The notes beneath the pieces were generated by a model. The model saw nothing but the letters and a program-made list of their open reading frames with translations. It ran no database searches and was not told the DNA's origin. 37,141 nt of DNA from Tropicimonas sp. IMCC6043 (GTDB taxonomy: Bacteria; Pseudomonadota; Alphaproteobacteria; Rhodobacterales; Rhodobacteraceae), in the NCBI RefSeq assembly GCF_004146235.1, contig NZ_SELO01000038.1:1-37141 (forward strand). The letters are read 5' to 3'. Shown one piece after another: positions 24,404 through 32,655 of the stretch (position 1 is its first letter; each line of letters starts with the position of its first letter). Both the position numbers and the translations under genes were made by a program.

Positions 24404-25488
24404 GTCGCGCGGCGTCCGGTTTCGCTGTCCTCGAAGAAGGCCAGATCGCTCCGATGCACCAGCAGTGTCACCGCGCTGCCGGGCTGAAGTGCAATGACGG
24501 CCGGGTCGGGGCGCGCGAATGATTTCACCACCTCGTCGGCCTCGGTGCGTACCAGAACCTCCATCTCGCGACCGATGAAGCTGACGCTGGCAAGACTGGC
24601 CGGGATCGCCACCTCTTCATCGCCCGGAGGGACGCTGCCCGGCACCACGCGCACGACCTCGGGACGAACGCCGCAGACCAGGGGCCTGCCGTCCGCGGCG
24701 AGACCGCCATTGGCCACCACGCCCCCCGCCGAGGCGAGGTAGAGCCCGTCGCCCTGGCGCGTGACGGCAAGAAAGTTGTTGGCTCCCACGAAGGTCGCCA
24801 CGAAACGGTTGGCCGGATGCAAATAGATGTCGAGCGGGTTGGCGGCCTGCTGGATCACGCCCTGATGCATGACGCAGACCGTGTCCGACATCGCGAGAGC
24901 CTCTTCCTGGTCGTGGGTCACGTAGATGGTGGTGATGCCGAGTTCCTGCTGGATCCGGCGCAACTCGGCTCTCAGGTCGACCCGCAGCCGTGCGTCGAGG
25001 TTCGACAGCGGCTCGTCCATCAACAGCACCTTTGGCCGGATCACGATGGCGCGGGCCAGCCCGACGCGCTGCTGCTGACCGCCGGACAGTTCATGGGGCA
25101 TGCGGTCCGCGAATTGGCCAAGTTGAACAACGTCGAGCACCTCAGCCACGCGCTGCTCCATCTCGGCTCGGGGAATCTTGCGCTGTTTCAGGCCGAAGGC
25201 GACGTTGTCGCGGACGCTGATATGGGGGAAGATCGCATAGTCCTGAAAGACCATGCCAACGTCGCGGCGATAGGCCGGCAGACCCTCAATCGCCTTGCCG
25301 TCGACCGCGATGGTGCCGGCGTTCTGTTCGTGAAACCCGGCAATGGTCCGCAGCAGCGTGGTCTTGCCGCAGCCCGAAGGACCGAGCAGTGTATAGAACG
25401 CGCCCGATGCGATCGAAATGTTGATGTCGGACAGGGCCACCACATCGCCGTACAGCTTGCGGATCCCGATAATATCGACCGAAGCCAT
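24400..25488 (-). CDS. ABC transporter ATP-binding protein (FbpC/PotA-like)
   Basis: A 362-residue importer ATPase. Walker A is GPSGCGKTT (residues 36-44), the Q-loop is at Q82 (VFQDYAIFPH), the signature is LSGGQQQR (134-141) and Walker B is LLMDEPLSNLDARL from residue 155. The D-loop is followed by TIYVTHDQEEAL with the switch histidine. A C-terminal TOBE-like domain (about residues 240-362, with VRPEVVRVV) is characteristic of the MalK/PotA/FbpC class and may carry a regulatory site. I chose ATG 25488 because it has GAGG eight bases upstream. A longer start would include the stem-loop region. It follows the binding-protein gene by 62 bases and overlaps the permease by four. Confidence 0.93.
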   Translation of the reverse strand: MASVDIIGIRKLYGDVVALSDINISIASGAFYTLLGPSGCGKTTLLRTIAGFHEQNAGTIAVDGKAIEGLPAYRRDVGMVFQDYAIFPHISVRDNVAFGLKQRKIPRAEMEQRVAEVLDVVQLGQFADRMPHELSGGQQQRVGLARAIVIRPKVLLMDEPLSNLDARLRVDLRAELRRIQQELGITTIYVTHDQEEALAMSDTVCVMHQGVIQQAANPLDIYLHPANRFVATFVGANNFLAVTRQGDGLYLASAGGVVANGGLAADGRPLVCGVRPEVVRVVPGSVPPGDEEVAIPASLASVSFIGREMEVLVRTEADEVVKSFARPDPAVIALQPGSAVTLLVHRSDLAFFEDSETGRRAT

Positions 25489-25514
25489 GGACGATGCCTC
25501 TTCGGAAAGGAGTT

Positions 25515-25538
25515 CCGGGCCTGGCCGTGCAGGCCCGG
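25515..25538 (-). promoter_or_regulatory. Intercistronic stem-loop between binding-protein and ATPase genes
   Basis: CCGGGCCT (25515-25522) and AGGCCCGG (25531-25538) form a perfect 8-bp GC-rich stem with an eight-base loop. It lies in the 62-base gap after the binding-protein stop. Weaker pairing (GTT with AAC) extends the base. There is no long T-run, so it looks like a partial terminator or 3'-end stabiliser. Such structures usually let a periplasmic binding protein be made in excess of its membrane partners. Confidence 0.6.
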
Positions 25539-25550
25539 AGGAACAGATTA

Positions 25551-26534
25551 TTATTGGACGTCCAGGACCAGATCCTTCCACTCTTCGACAAGCCGTTCGC
25601 GATTGTCCGCTGCCCAGGCGGCGTCGTATCCGACCGAGTTGACCTGATCGAGTGGAAGAAGCGCCGGGTTCGACGCAACGTCCGACCGAACCGGGCGGCG
25701 GCCCTGCTCGGCCACGACGGCCTGCGCTTCGGCCGACAGCATGAAGTCGAGGAATGCCTTGGCATTGTCGGCATTCGGTGCGCCCGCAACCAGGGCCATG
25801 GCATCCGGCGCGATGGCCGTCCCTTCGGAGGGATAGACGATCTCGACCGGGCCGCCGCCCTCGACATAGCGCAACGCGGCATCCTCGAGCGTGACGCCGA
25901 TGGCAAGTTCCCCGTCATTGACGAAGCGAGGAACCGCGCCGGAGCTGTCGGACAGGACGAAGTTGCTTAGCAAACCCTTGTAAACGTCCCAGCCGGCCTC
26001 TTCGGAGTCGAACGCCTGCAGAACGGTGGCGAGCTGGATATAGGCGGAGCCCGACGCGTCTGCGCGGGCCGAAGAGATCATGTCGTCGTACATCGGATCG
26101 GCCAATGCGGCCCAGCTGTCCGGGACGGGCACGCCGTCAAGCTTCCCTTCGTTCACGATCAGTACCATCACGACCGCGGTGAACGGCGTCCACATATCGC
26201 TTTGCCTCATGCCGTCGGCCAGCATGTCCGAGCCGGCCGCCTCGTAGGCTTCGAAGAGCGCGGGGTTGAAATCAATAACTGTGCCGTCGACGCTCCAAAG
26301 CACATCCGCCATCGGGCTTTCCGCCTCGGCCGTGAGCCGGTTCAGAAGCTCGCCAGAGCCGGCCTTGATGATTTCGACGGATGTGCCGGTCTGTTCCTCG
26401 AACATGGGCACAAGCGCGTCAATGAAGTTCTGGGGCACCGCAGTGTAGACCGTTACCTTGCCGTCGGCCCACGCGACCGAGGCGCCGATCGCCAGAACGG
26501 ACGTCAACGCCATCGTCTTGATCTTGGTTTTCAT
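25551..26534 (-). CDS. ABC transporter periplasmic substrate-binding protein (FbpA/AfuA-like)
   Basis: A 327-residue type II binding protein. The signal peptide covers residues 1-23 (ending ASVAWA), and the mature start DGKVTVYTAVPQ is typical of the FbpA/AfuA/PhnS class. Other landmarks are IKAGSGELLNRL, PMADVLWSVDG and VEIVYPSEGTAIAPDAMALV. Ferric-binding relatives coordinate iron through two adjacent tyrosines. I find no adjacent tyrosine pair, so iron is doubtful. AfuA-type relatives bind hexose phosphates, which fits the neighbouring sugar enzymes. The ATG at 26534 has a strong GGGAGGT. An open frame continues far upstream without family similarity and is not part of the gene. It is the first gene of the importer operon. 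Confidence 0.9.
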   Translation of the reverse strand: MKTKIKTMALTSVLAIGASVAWADGKVTVYTAVPQNFIDALVPMFEEQTGTSVEIIKAGSGELLNRLTAEAESPMADVLWSVDGTVIDFNPALFEAYEAAGSDMLADGMRQSDMWTPFTAVVMVLIVNEGKLDGVPVPDSWAALADPMYDDMISSARADASGSAYIQLATVLQAFDSEEAGWDVYKGLLSNFVLSDSSGAVPRFVNDGELAIGVTLEDAALRYVEGGGPVEIVYPSEGTAIAPDAMALVAGAPNADNAKAFLDFMLSAEAQAVVAEQGRRPVRSDVASNPALLPLDQVNSVGYDAAWAADNRERLVEEWKDLVLDVQ

Positions 26535-26609
26535 CTGACCTCCCAAAGTTTTCTGTGCCTGGCGGTTCGCCGCCGGGTCGTTCGGCGCGACGAGCGCGCC
26601 TTGGATTAG

Positions 26610-26638
26610 ATTGCATTCCAGAATATAATACGAGTCAA
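26610..26638 (-). promoter_or_regulatory. Sigma-70-type promoter of the importer operon with overlapping dyad
   Basis: On the minus strand, TTGACT (26633-26638) and TGCAAT (26610-26615) are separated by exactly 17 bases. This predicts a leader of about 70 bases before the binding-protein start at 26534. ATTCCAGAAT (26615-26624), an ATTC/GAAT dyad, occupies the spacer next to the -10, a good position for a repressor. The divergent ROK regulator is the obvious candidate. Confidence 0.5.
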
Positions 26639-26705
26639 GAAAAGTTCGGGCCGTCGCTCCGGGAATGATCCGTCGGCCGGGGCGAAAATGGAATGACGTG
26701 GACTG

Positions 26706-27845
26706 ATGAACGAGACATTCGGCCTGGGATTGAATGCCAGACGCATCGTCGCCGACCTCCGGCGCGAAGGTCCGATGTCGCGCGCTGACCTGGCGCGGCA
26801 GCTTGACATAACGCCATCGACGGTGACCCGGATCACGGGCCAGATGATCGCCGACGGATTGCTCTCCGAGATGCCCGATCCGCGCCGCCTGGGGCGCAAG
26901 GGCTATCCGGCCCGGCTTCTCGATCTCAAGCCCGAGGGTTTGTGCACCGCCGGTGTCTATCTTGACCCCGACCGGATCATGACATGCGTCGCGACGCTTG
27001 CCGGCGAGGTTCTGGCTCGGCAGGAACTGCCTGTACGCGACCGGACATTTGAAGGCATAATGTCCGCCGCGGGGCGAAGCGTCCGGGATCTCGTCGAGGA
27101 CGTTGGGATTCCGGAGGGACGGCTCGCCGGCTGCGGCGTCAGCTATCCGGGGATGTACAGCGCGGATCCGACACAGGTCATGCGCATCCGACAGTTCCGG
27201 GACTGGCCGCCGGTCAATGTTCGTCGCGACCTCTCGCCGTGGTTCGGAATGCCGGTACAGCACCAGAACGACGCCAAGGCAGCCTGCTTGGCCGAGCTCT
27301 ATTTCGGCGCGGCGCGGCATCTGAGCGACTTCTGCTTTGTCTGGTTGTCTTATGGCATCGGCGGCGCAGCGGTGGTGGAGCAACGTGCCTATCCTGGCCT
27401 GAATAACGCCGCGGCGGAATGGGGCGGCCTCTTCCCGAAATCAAGACCGAGGCCGTCCGGGCAGGACCTGATCGACAGCTTGGCGCGGGCCGGACATCCG
27501 CTGGATCGCCTGCAGGACATTGACGCCACCCATCTGGCCCTGCCCGTGGTGGAGGAATGGTTGCAGCGCGCGTCGGAGCAGCTACGCTGGCTCTGCCTCG
27601 TCATCGCCCGAACCTTCGCGCCCGAAGCCATCGTGTTGGGCGGAACCCTGTATCCGGCGATCATCGACCGGTTCCTTTCCGACATCAGCTCGGGTGCGAG
27701 CCTTGGCGAGGATTTCCACCTGGCCCCGCCGCGTTTGCTGCGGGCCTCTCGGGACCAGGAGCCGCAACTGGGACCTGCCTCGTTGCCGGTGCACGCCGCC
27801 CTAAGCCCGAGCGCCTATCAAGGACAAGCCCGAAAGGGCACCTGA
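26706..27845 (+). CDS. ROK family transcriptional regulator (NagC/XylR-type)
   Basis: A 379-residue regulator. The winged helix lies at residues 8-65 (ARRIVADLRREGPMSRADLA, then ITPSTVTRITGQMIADGLL). A ROK sugar-binding domain follows, with GCGVSYPGMYS and the VQHQNDAKAACLAEL stretch that keeps the ND pair. ROK proteins normally carry a CxCGxxGCxE zinc site after a GEIGH-like motif. Here the corresponding stretch reads AAEWGGLFPKSRPRPSG with no cysteine, so the zinc site is lost. A gutted kinase site is normal for NagC-type repressors, but zinc loss is less usual. It diverges from the importer operon and converges on the sugar-kinase gene, so it probably controls the local sugar genes with a phosphosugar as effector. 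Confidence 0.88.
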   Translation: MNETFGLGLNARRIVADLRREGPMSRADLARQLDITPSTVTRITGQMIADGLLSEMPDPRRLGRKGYPARLLDLKPEGLCTAGVYLDPDRIMTCVATLAGEVLARQELPVRDRTFEGIMSAAGRSVRDLVEDVGIPEGRLAGCGVSYPGMYSADPTQVMRIRQFRDWPPVNVRRDLSPWFGMPVQHQNDAKAACLAELYFGAARHLSDFCFVWLSYGIGGAAVVEQRAYPGLNNAAAEWGGLFPKSRPRPSGQDLIDSLARAGHPLDRLQDIDATHLALPVVEEWLQRASEQLRWLCLVIARTFAPEAIVLGGTLYPAIIDRFLSDISSGASLGEDFHLAPPRLLRASRDQEPQLGPASLPVHAALSPSAYQGQARKGT

Positions 27846-28001
27846 ACGTCCGTTCACGGTCGCAACGAAGAATGCGGTATCGACGCTGCCGGAGACGACG
27901 CGTTGGGGTTTCTCCTCGAGCGCCGGTCGGGAACGGCTTCGAACGGCAGGTCGGGATTAATCTCGGGGCGTTCTGCTCGCCGACATTTCGGCAAAAAATG
28001 A

Positions 28002-28946
28002 TCACTGCGCGTCGGTTCCATCATTTTGAAGTGCCAGAAGCGCGGCACCGCGGACACCGCTGCTGTCGCCGAAGGCGGGTTTCACGATCTCGGGCAGCCT
28101 TACCGAGGGCAGGGCGCTCTTCTTCAGGGCATCGACAAGGCGCGTTTCCAGCCCGGCAATATTCGACAAACCGCCTCCCAGAACGATGCAATCGGGGTCG
28201 ATATGCAGCTGGATCGTGTGGAGAAGTTCGGCCATGAGCTCGGTCCAGGTTACGAGCACGCGCGCTGTGTCGATATCGTCAGGCGCTGTCGCGATCTCAG
28301 CCGCACTGAGCGTCCGCCCGGTCAGCGCCAGCGCCAGTCGCGCCATGCCGGTGCCCGAAACGAGCGTTTCCATGCAACCGGTGCGGCCACAACCGCATGC
28401 GACGAGCGGAAGGTCGTGGCGGGCCACGATATGGGCGGGCAGCGCATAGTGGCCGATTTCGCCCGGAAGTCCGTTCAGACCCAGAACAAGGCGCCCGTCC
28501 TGACAAAGGCCGCCGCCCAGCCCGGTGCCAACGATCAGGCCGAAGACCCTGGCCCGGCCGTCGCCGGCGCCGCCACGGGACTCCGAGAGGGTGAAGCATT
28601 TGCAGTCATTGGCGATCACCACGCGTCCGCCGATCCGCTCTGTCAGGTCGCGAGCCAGCGCATGCCCGTTTGCAACGAGGTTGGCACAGACGGAGACGCC
28701 GCTGTCGGGATGGACCAGCCCTGGCACGCCAATACCGACCGGCAAGTCGGCCGTCTCGGCCAGTTTCCGAAATCGGAATACCTCGTGCTCCAGCGCAGCC
28801 AACAGGTCGGCGTAGGTGCTGCGCGGTGTTGGCTGTCGGCAGCTTTCGCGGACTGTCATGTCGGCGGCAAACAGCGTGACCTCGATCTTGGAGCCACCCA
28901 GATCGACGCCGATCGCTGCCGGACGATCAGGAGTAGAGGCGGACAT
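28002..28946 (-). CDS. ROK family sugar kinase (glucokinase / N-acetylhexosamine kinase-like)
   Basis: A 314-residue cytosolic sugar kinase. ATP-binding DLGGSK is at residues 15-20, the catalytic aspartate is D114 in VIANDCKCF, and the phosphate loop is GLIVGTGLGGGL near 136. The substrate-contact motif GEIGH is at 162-166 and the complete zinc site CGCGRTGCME at 184-193. These are all features of an active ROK kinase. GlcNAc/ManNAc kinases, glucokinases and fructokinases share them, so the sugar is undecided. It overlaps the SIS-domain gene by 20 bases, which ties it to amino-sugar or ketose metabolism. It converges on the ROK regulator, with 156 bases between them that hold nothing I recognise. 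Confidence 0.9.
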   Translation of the reverse strand: MSASTPDRPAAIGVDLGGSKIEVTLFAADMTVRESCRQPTPRSTYADLLAALEHEVFRFRKLAETADLPVGIGVPGLVHPDSGVSVCANLVANGHALARDLTERIGGRVVIANDCKCFTLSESRGGAGDGRARVFGLIVGTGLGGGLCQDGRLVLGLNGLPGEIGHYALPAHIVARHDLPLVACGCGRTGCMETLVSGTGMARLALALTGRTLSAAEIATAPDDIDTARVLVTWTELMAELLHTIQLHIDPDCIVLGGGLSNIAGLETRLVDALKKSALPSVRLPEIVKPAFGDSSGVRGAALLALQNDGTDAQ

Positions 28947-30006
28947 TCGACACCACGCGGGTCAGGGTGCGCCCGGCAAAAGGGTCATCCACGTTCAGCG
29001 CCAGGGATTTCGACCACGCCACCGACAGGCGCTGCGCTGGCAGCACCGCCAACGGCGTGTTCCATACATCTTCCAGGCCGGTGTCGAGAGGGATGTCGGG
29101 GGCCTCGGTGCCTGCCATCGGTGCGCCGATGGTGGTGACGCTTATCTTGGGAAACTGGTCACGGATCTCGGTGACGATGTCCTGGTCGTATTTGCGGGTC
29201 AGGTCGTCCGAGGACAGGAAGACGAAAACCGAGCTGTCATCGTCGAGCACCGCCTTCGGCCCGTGCCGGAAGCCCAGCGTGCTGTCCCAGGAGGTGACGA
29301 CCTGGCCCGCCGTCAGTTCGAGCACCTTGAGCGCCGACTCCCGGGCCGTGCCCTTGAACGGACCCGAGCCAAGGAAGACCGCGCGCCCGGGACGCGCTGC
29401 ATTGACCGGCTGCGCCATCAGCGCCCGGGCGCCTTGCGCCAGTCGCCGCATCCGGTCGGCAAGCGCGTCAATCGGCGTGTCGGACAGGCATGCCAGCGCC
29501 GTGATCAGCATCGTGGTGTAGCTCGAAGTCATGGCAAAGCCTGCGTCGTGACAGGCGGCGGGCAGGGTGACGACACGCCACTCGCCGGTGCCTTCCGGCC
29601 TGCGCGTCGCCAGAACGCTGTCGCTATTGCACGTGATGTTCAGCCGGTCGGCGTCGGGCGCCACACGGTCGAGCAGGTCCAGCGTGCCGATGCTTTCCGA
29701 GCTGTTGCCGCTGCGCCCGAAGGACATGACAAGTGGTCGGGTGGCGGTTCGGAAGAAATCGCCGGGTCTTGCGACCAGGTCGGTGCTCGCGACGTTGACG
29801 AGTGGAATGCCACGGCACCGGTTCAGGCCGACAACCAGCGAATCCGCGATGAAGGCCGAGGTTCCGGCGCCGCACAGCCAGATCTCGTCCGGTGCGCGTG
29901 CGGCGATCCAATCGCGGATTTGCCCGGCGATCGGCGGAAGCTCTGTTGCCCAAGCCTCCCAGATGTCGGGCTGCGCGGAGATTTCCGCTTCGGTTCTGGA
30001 CTCCAT
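28927..30006 (-). CDS. SIS-domain sugar isomerase/deaminase (AgaS/GlmS-isomerase-like)
   Basis: A 359-residue protein with two tandem SIS (phosphosugar-binding) domains. SIS1 holds IWLCGAGTSAF (residues 43-52) and the phosphate-binding SFGRSGNSSES (95-105). SIS2 holds FLGSGPFKGTARESALKVLE and the FRHGPKAVLD motif near residue 253, which in AgaS and GlmS carries catalytic residues. Relatives convert amino-sugar phosphates to keto-sugar phosphates, with or without deamination. This matches AgaS (galactosamine-6-phosphate) most closely in layout, but the sugar is not determined. No glutaminase domain is present, which argues against GlmS. AAGGACG precedes the start. The next gene, a sugar kinase, overlaps by 20 bases, so both are one transcript. 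Confidence 0.9.
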   Translation of the reverse strand: MESRTEAEISAQPDIWEAWATELPPIAGQIRDWIAARAPDEIWLCGAGTSAFIADSLVVGLNRCRGIPLVNVASTDLVARPGDFFRTATRPLVMSFGRSGNSSESIGTLDLLDRVAPDADRLNITCNSDSVLATRRPEGTGEWRVVTLPAACHDAGFAMTSSYTTMLITALACLSDTPIDALADRMRRLAQGARALMAQPVNAARPGRAVFLGSGPFKGTARESALKVLELTAGQVVTSWDSTLGFRHGPKAVLDDDSSVFVFLSSDDLTRKYDQDIVTEIRDQFPKISVTTIGAPMAGTEAPDIPLDTGLEDVWNTPLAVLPAQRLSVAWSKSLALNVDDPFAGRTLTRVVSNVRLYS

Positions 30007-30371
30007 GCCTGTTTCGTCCTTTCGATTTCGGGGCAGAGCCCTGCCTGTTGGCCAGAGAAAACGGTGTGCTTCTCAACTCGATCGCCGCGCGGTGTTCGGG
30101 TGAAAGAGTGCTGTCGGATGCGATGACATTGGCATAGAACAGCCGGTGCCTTACCCCAGCGTATCGGCCAACACTTGACCTGTGGATGCCATCGTCAGAC
30201 CAAATCGGCTTGAGCGGCGCAAGGGGCAAAGAGCGCCTCGCTTTTCAACCCTTGTCACTGTCAGTTCCCGTCGAGCGTCAGCCAGTTTATGTGAAGATGC
30301 AGCAAGCTACGGGAACATGAAAAGAATGGCCGCCAGAACACCCGGCGACCACTCTCTATTCGATCTCGAGG
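30007..30371. other. Intergenic region upstream of the SIS-domain gene
   Basis: These 365 bases hold no gene I can support. They must contain the promoter of the SIS-kinase pair and the end of the binding-protein transcript that arrives from the right. I do not see a convincing -35/-10 pair. An open frame on the minus strand across 30010-30229 has no recognisable domain and overlaps the start of the SIS gene in another frame. Confidence 0.5.
30323..30350 (-). terminator. Rho-independent terminator of the family-5 binding-protein transcript
   Basis: Read on the minus strand, GGTCGCC (30344-30350) pairs with GGCGGCC (30328-30334). The seven-pair stem includes one G-U pair and has a nine-base loop. 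ATTCTTTTC follows. It lies 22 bases after the stop at 30372. Confidence 0.55.
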
Positions 30372-31961
30372 TCAGTTCTTTTCGACCAGCCGATAATACA
30401 CGAAATCGGACGTGGCGCCGTTGACGTAGCCAGTCACATTTTCGCCCATCGCCACCTGATAGGCGGCCTGGAACATGATCACGATCGGCGAACTCTCCTG
30501 CACTTTCATCTGCAGGTCCCGGTACATGTCCAGCCGCTTCTCGGGATCGGCCTCGGAGAGCGCTGCCATGGTCTCGGTGTTCATCTCGTCCGGCACGGCC
30601 CAGGCGTTCCGCCAGGTCGTGGTCGCCTGGTAATTGTCGTCCGAGTTGTCCGAGTTGTATGCAAACGCTTTGGCGTTCGAGTGCGGGTCCATGAAGTCCG
30701 GCCCCCAGTAGAGCAGCATCGCCTGGTGGGTCCGCTCGCGGTACTTGGTGATCACCTGTGCGCCGGTGCCGGGCAGGATGTCGAAATTGATCCCCGCGTC
30801 GGCAAAGCTCGCCTGCAGCGACTGGGCCATGTCGGTGAAGGGCGCGGCGTTGATCACGTCGAGCGTGACGGTGATCGGGGTCTCGACCCCGGCATCGGAC
30901 AGAATCTGCTTGGCCTTCTCGGGATCGTAGGTGAAGGGCGTCTCGTCATAGGAGCCCGGGAAGCCCTTGGGCCAGAAGGCCTGATGGATCTCCATCTGTC
31001 CGTTGAGGAAGCTGTCGGTCATGCCGCCATAATTGACGAGGTAGCGCGCGGCTTCCCAAAGTGCCGGGTCTGTCAGGCTCTCGGTCTTCTGGTTGAAGGA
31101 CAGGAAGTGCACGGCGGCCTGAGGGAAGGTCTCGACCTTGATCGCATCCGAGTTGAGCGACGCGATCTGGTCGGGCGTCAGGTTGCGCGCAAGATCGATG
31201 TCGCCCTGTTCCAGCAGGAGCTGCTGCGTGGCCGCCTCGGCGACGTGGCGGATGATAACGCTGCTCATCGCCGGCGCACCCTTGAAGTAGTCGGGATTGG
31301 CGCTCATCCGCACCATCTGCGACGGCGTGTAGGCGTCGAGCTTGAACGGGCCGGAGCCGGCGGCGTTGGCGTTGAGCCAGGCGTTGCCCATGTCGCCATC
31401 GGTCTCGTGCTCCATCACCACGGCCTTGTCGACGATGGAGGCCGGGCGCGAGGCGAGCACGTTCAGCACGAAGGCGGGTGAGAAGTCACCCTCGTATTTG
31501 ATCGTGACGGTGTTGCCATCTGCCGTCACCATCTCGTCGACATTCTCGGGCGTCCAGCCGAGCTGTGCCAGGATGAAGGCGGGGGTCAGGTTGAGCTTGA
31601 TCACCCGGGCGAGCGAGAAGACGACGTCGTCCCCCGTCACCGGGTTGCCGGAGGTGAACTTGGCATCGTCGCGCAGAGTGAAAGTGATGGTCTTCGCCTC
31701 GGCGTCGGCCATCCATTCGGTGGCAACTCCCGGCGCCAGCACGGTCGGATCCTCGGCATCGTATTGCACCAGCCGGTCGTAGAGGTTGGTCACCAGTTCG
31801 CCGGAGGTGAACTCGTAGGCTTGTGCAGGGTCGATGGCGACGATGTCGTCGATGTTCTGTGCGACGACCAGCACGTCGCCGGGCGTCGCGGCAAACGCGG
31901 ACGTCCCGGCCAGCGGCAGCACCAGCGCCGTGGCGAGCAATGTGGATCTTAGCAGTGTCAT
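30372..31961 (-). CDS. ABC transporter substrate-binding protein, family 5 (DppA/OppA-type)
   Basis: A 529-residue periplasmic binding protein of the peptide/nickel/opine class. The signal peptide runs to about residue 24 (ending TSAFA). The mature part begins with VLVVAQNIDDIVAIDPAQAY, has the TNLYDRLVQYD loop, and shows the family signature in VATEWMADAEAKTITFTLRD and KFTSGNPVTGDDVVFSLAR. The C-terminal NAWAVPDEMN and PIVIMFQAAYQVAMGENV are also usual. Relatives import di- and oligopeptides, opines or small cyclic compounds. The ligand cannot be read from sequence. AAGGAG is just upstream of the ATG. It follows the XRE-cupin gene by 36 bases on the same strand, diverging from the permease operon at 32766. 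Expression is therefore split between two promoters controlled by one regulator. Confidence 0.92.
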   Translation of the reverse strand: MTLLRSTLLATALVLPLAGTSAFAATPGDVLVVAQNIDDIVAIDPAQAYEFTSGELVTNLYDRLVQYDAEDPTVLAPGVATEWMADAEAKTITFTLRDDAKFTSGNPVTGDDVVFSLARVIKLNLTPAFILAQLGWTPENVDEMVTADGNTVTIKYEGDFSPAFVLNVLASRPASIVDKAVVMEHETDGDMGNAWLNANAAGSGPFKLDAYTPSQMVRMSANPDYFKGAPAMSSVIIRHVAEAATQQLLLEQGDIDLARNLTPDQIASLNSDAIKVETFPQAAVHFLSFNQKTESLTDPALWEAARYLVNYGGMTDSFLNGQMEIHQAFWPKGFPGSYDETPFTYDPEKAKQILSDAGVETPITVTLDVINAAPFTDMAQSLQASFADAGINFDILPGTGAQVITKYRERTHQAMLLYWGPDFMDPHSNAKAFAYNSDNSDDNYQATTTWRNAWAVPDEMNTETMAALSEADPEKRLDMYRDLQMKVQESSPIVIMFQAAYQVAMGENVTGYVNGATSDFVYYRLVEKN

Positions 31962-31997
31962 TGAGGTCTCCTTGTTGGGTCGGCCTGGGTTCTTTGC

Positions 31998-32621
31998 TCA
32001 GGTGGGTTTGTCGTTGGGGATCATTTCGGGCAGCTCGAGGCCGCCCTTGCGGTGCAGCACCGCAAGCGTGCCGGTCCACAGGATGCGGGCCGGTCGGTCG
32101 GTCGTGTTCGCCCAGGAATGCGGGCGAAGGCCGCTGTAATGCAGGCTGTCCCCCGCGCCCATGTGGATGACCTGCCCGTCCAGCGTCTGGTCAATCTCGC
32201 CATCGAGGACATACAGTATCTCCTCACCCTCGTGGCTGACCTCTTCCGAAACATAGCCGGGTGGTACATGGAGCACGAAGCTCGACATCTCGGCCCCCGG
32301 GAAATCGGCGCCAAGGCTTTCGTAGCGCATGGACGATCCGGCGAGCGCGAAATGCGGGCGCGTGCTGGCCCGGGTCAGGCTGTCCACCGGCCGCGGCGCG
32401 GCAACGAAATACTCGAGGCCGGTATCGAGAGCGTTGGCGATCTGCGCCAGGGTGCCAAGCGAGGGTGTGGCGTTGTCGCGCTCGACCTGGCTCAGATACC
32501 CGACCGAAACGCCTGCCCGATCGCCCAGCACCTGCAAGGTCATCCCGAGCTGCTTTCGCCGCCGACGGATCGACGGGCCCAGCTGCCGTTCTGGAATCGG
32601 TTTCGCCTGTGCGGTGCTCAT
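31998..32621 (-). CDS. XRE-family regulator with C-terminal cupin domain (PuuR-like)
   Basis: A 207-residue regulator. An XRE helix-turn-helix occupies residues 15-70 (GPSIRRRRKQLGMTLQVLGD, then SVGYLSQVERDNATPSLGTL). A cupin sensor domain occupies about 105-205, with HVPPGYVSEEVSHEGEEILY, a metal-ligand-like HEGEE, and LDGEIDQTLDG. Such two-domain proteins (PuuR, SutR and relatives) sense small metabolites such as amino acids or polyamines. It sits between the binding-protein gene downstream and the divergent permease operon. It probably controls both through the AT-rich inverted repeat in the 144-base gap. No strong ribosome site is visible for its ATG. Confidence 0.9.
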   Translation of the reverse strand: MSTAQAKPIPERQLGPSIRRRRKQLGMTLQVLGDRAGVSVGYLSQVERDNATPSLGTLAQIANALDTGLEYFVAAPRPVDSLTRASTRPHFALAGSSMRYESLGADFPGAEMSSFVLHVPPGYVSEEVSHEGEEILYVLDGEIDQTLDGQVIHMGAGDSLHYSGLRPHSWANTTDRPARILWTGTLAVLHRKGGLELPEMIPNDKPT

Positions 32622-32655
32622 TCAGTGCTTGCTCACCCCGGTTAATCTCGGAAGC

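Noticed and set aside
25551-26534. Iron as the substrate of the FbpA-like system
   Set aside because: No adjacent tyrosine pair and no iron-related neighbours. I leave iron possible but not preferred.
26535-27383. Upstream extension of the AfuA-like binding protein frame
   Set aside because: It would bury the signal peptide and the strong GGGAGGT at 26534, and it runs antisense through the ROK regulator.
28026-29138. 370-codon plus-strand frame over the ROK kinase and SIS gene
   Set aside because: Antisense shadow. The kinase and SIS motifs on the other strand are complete.
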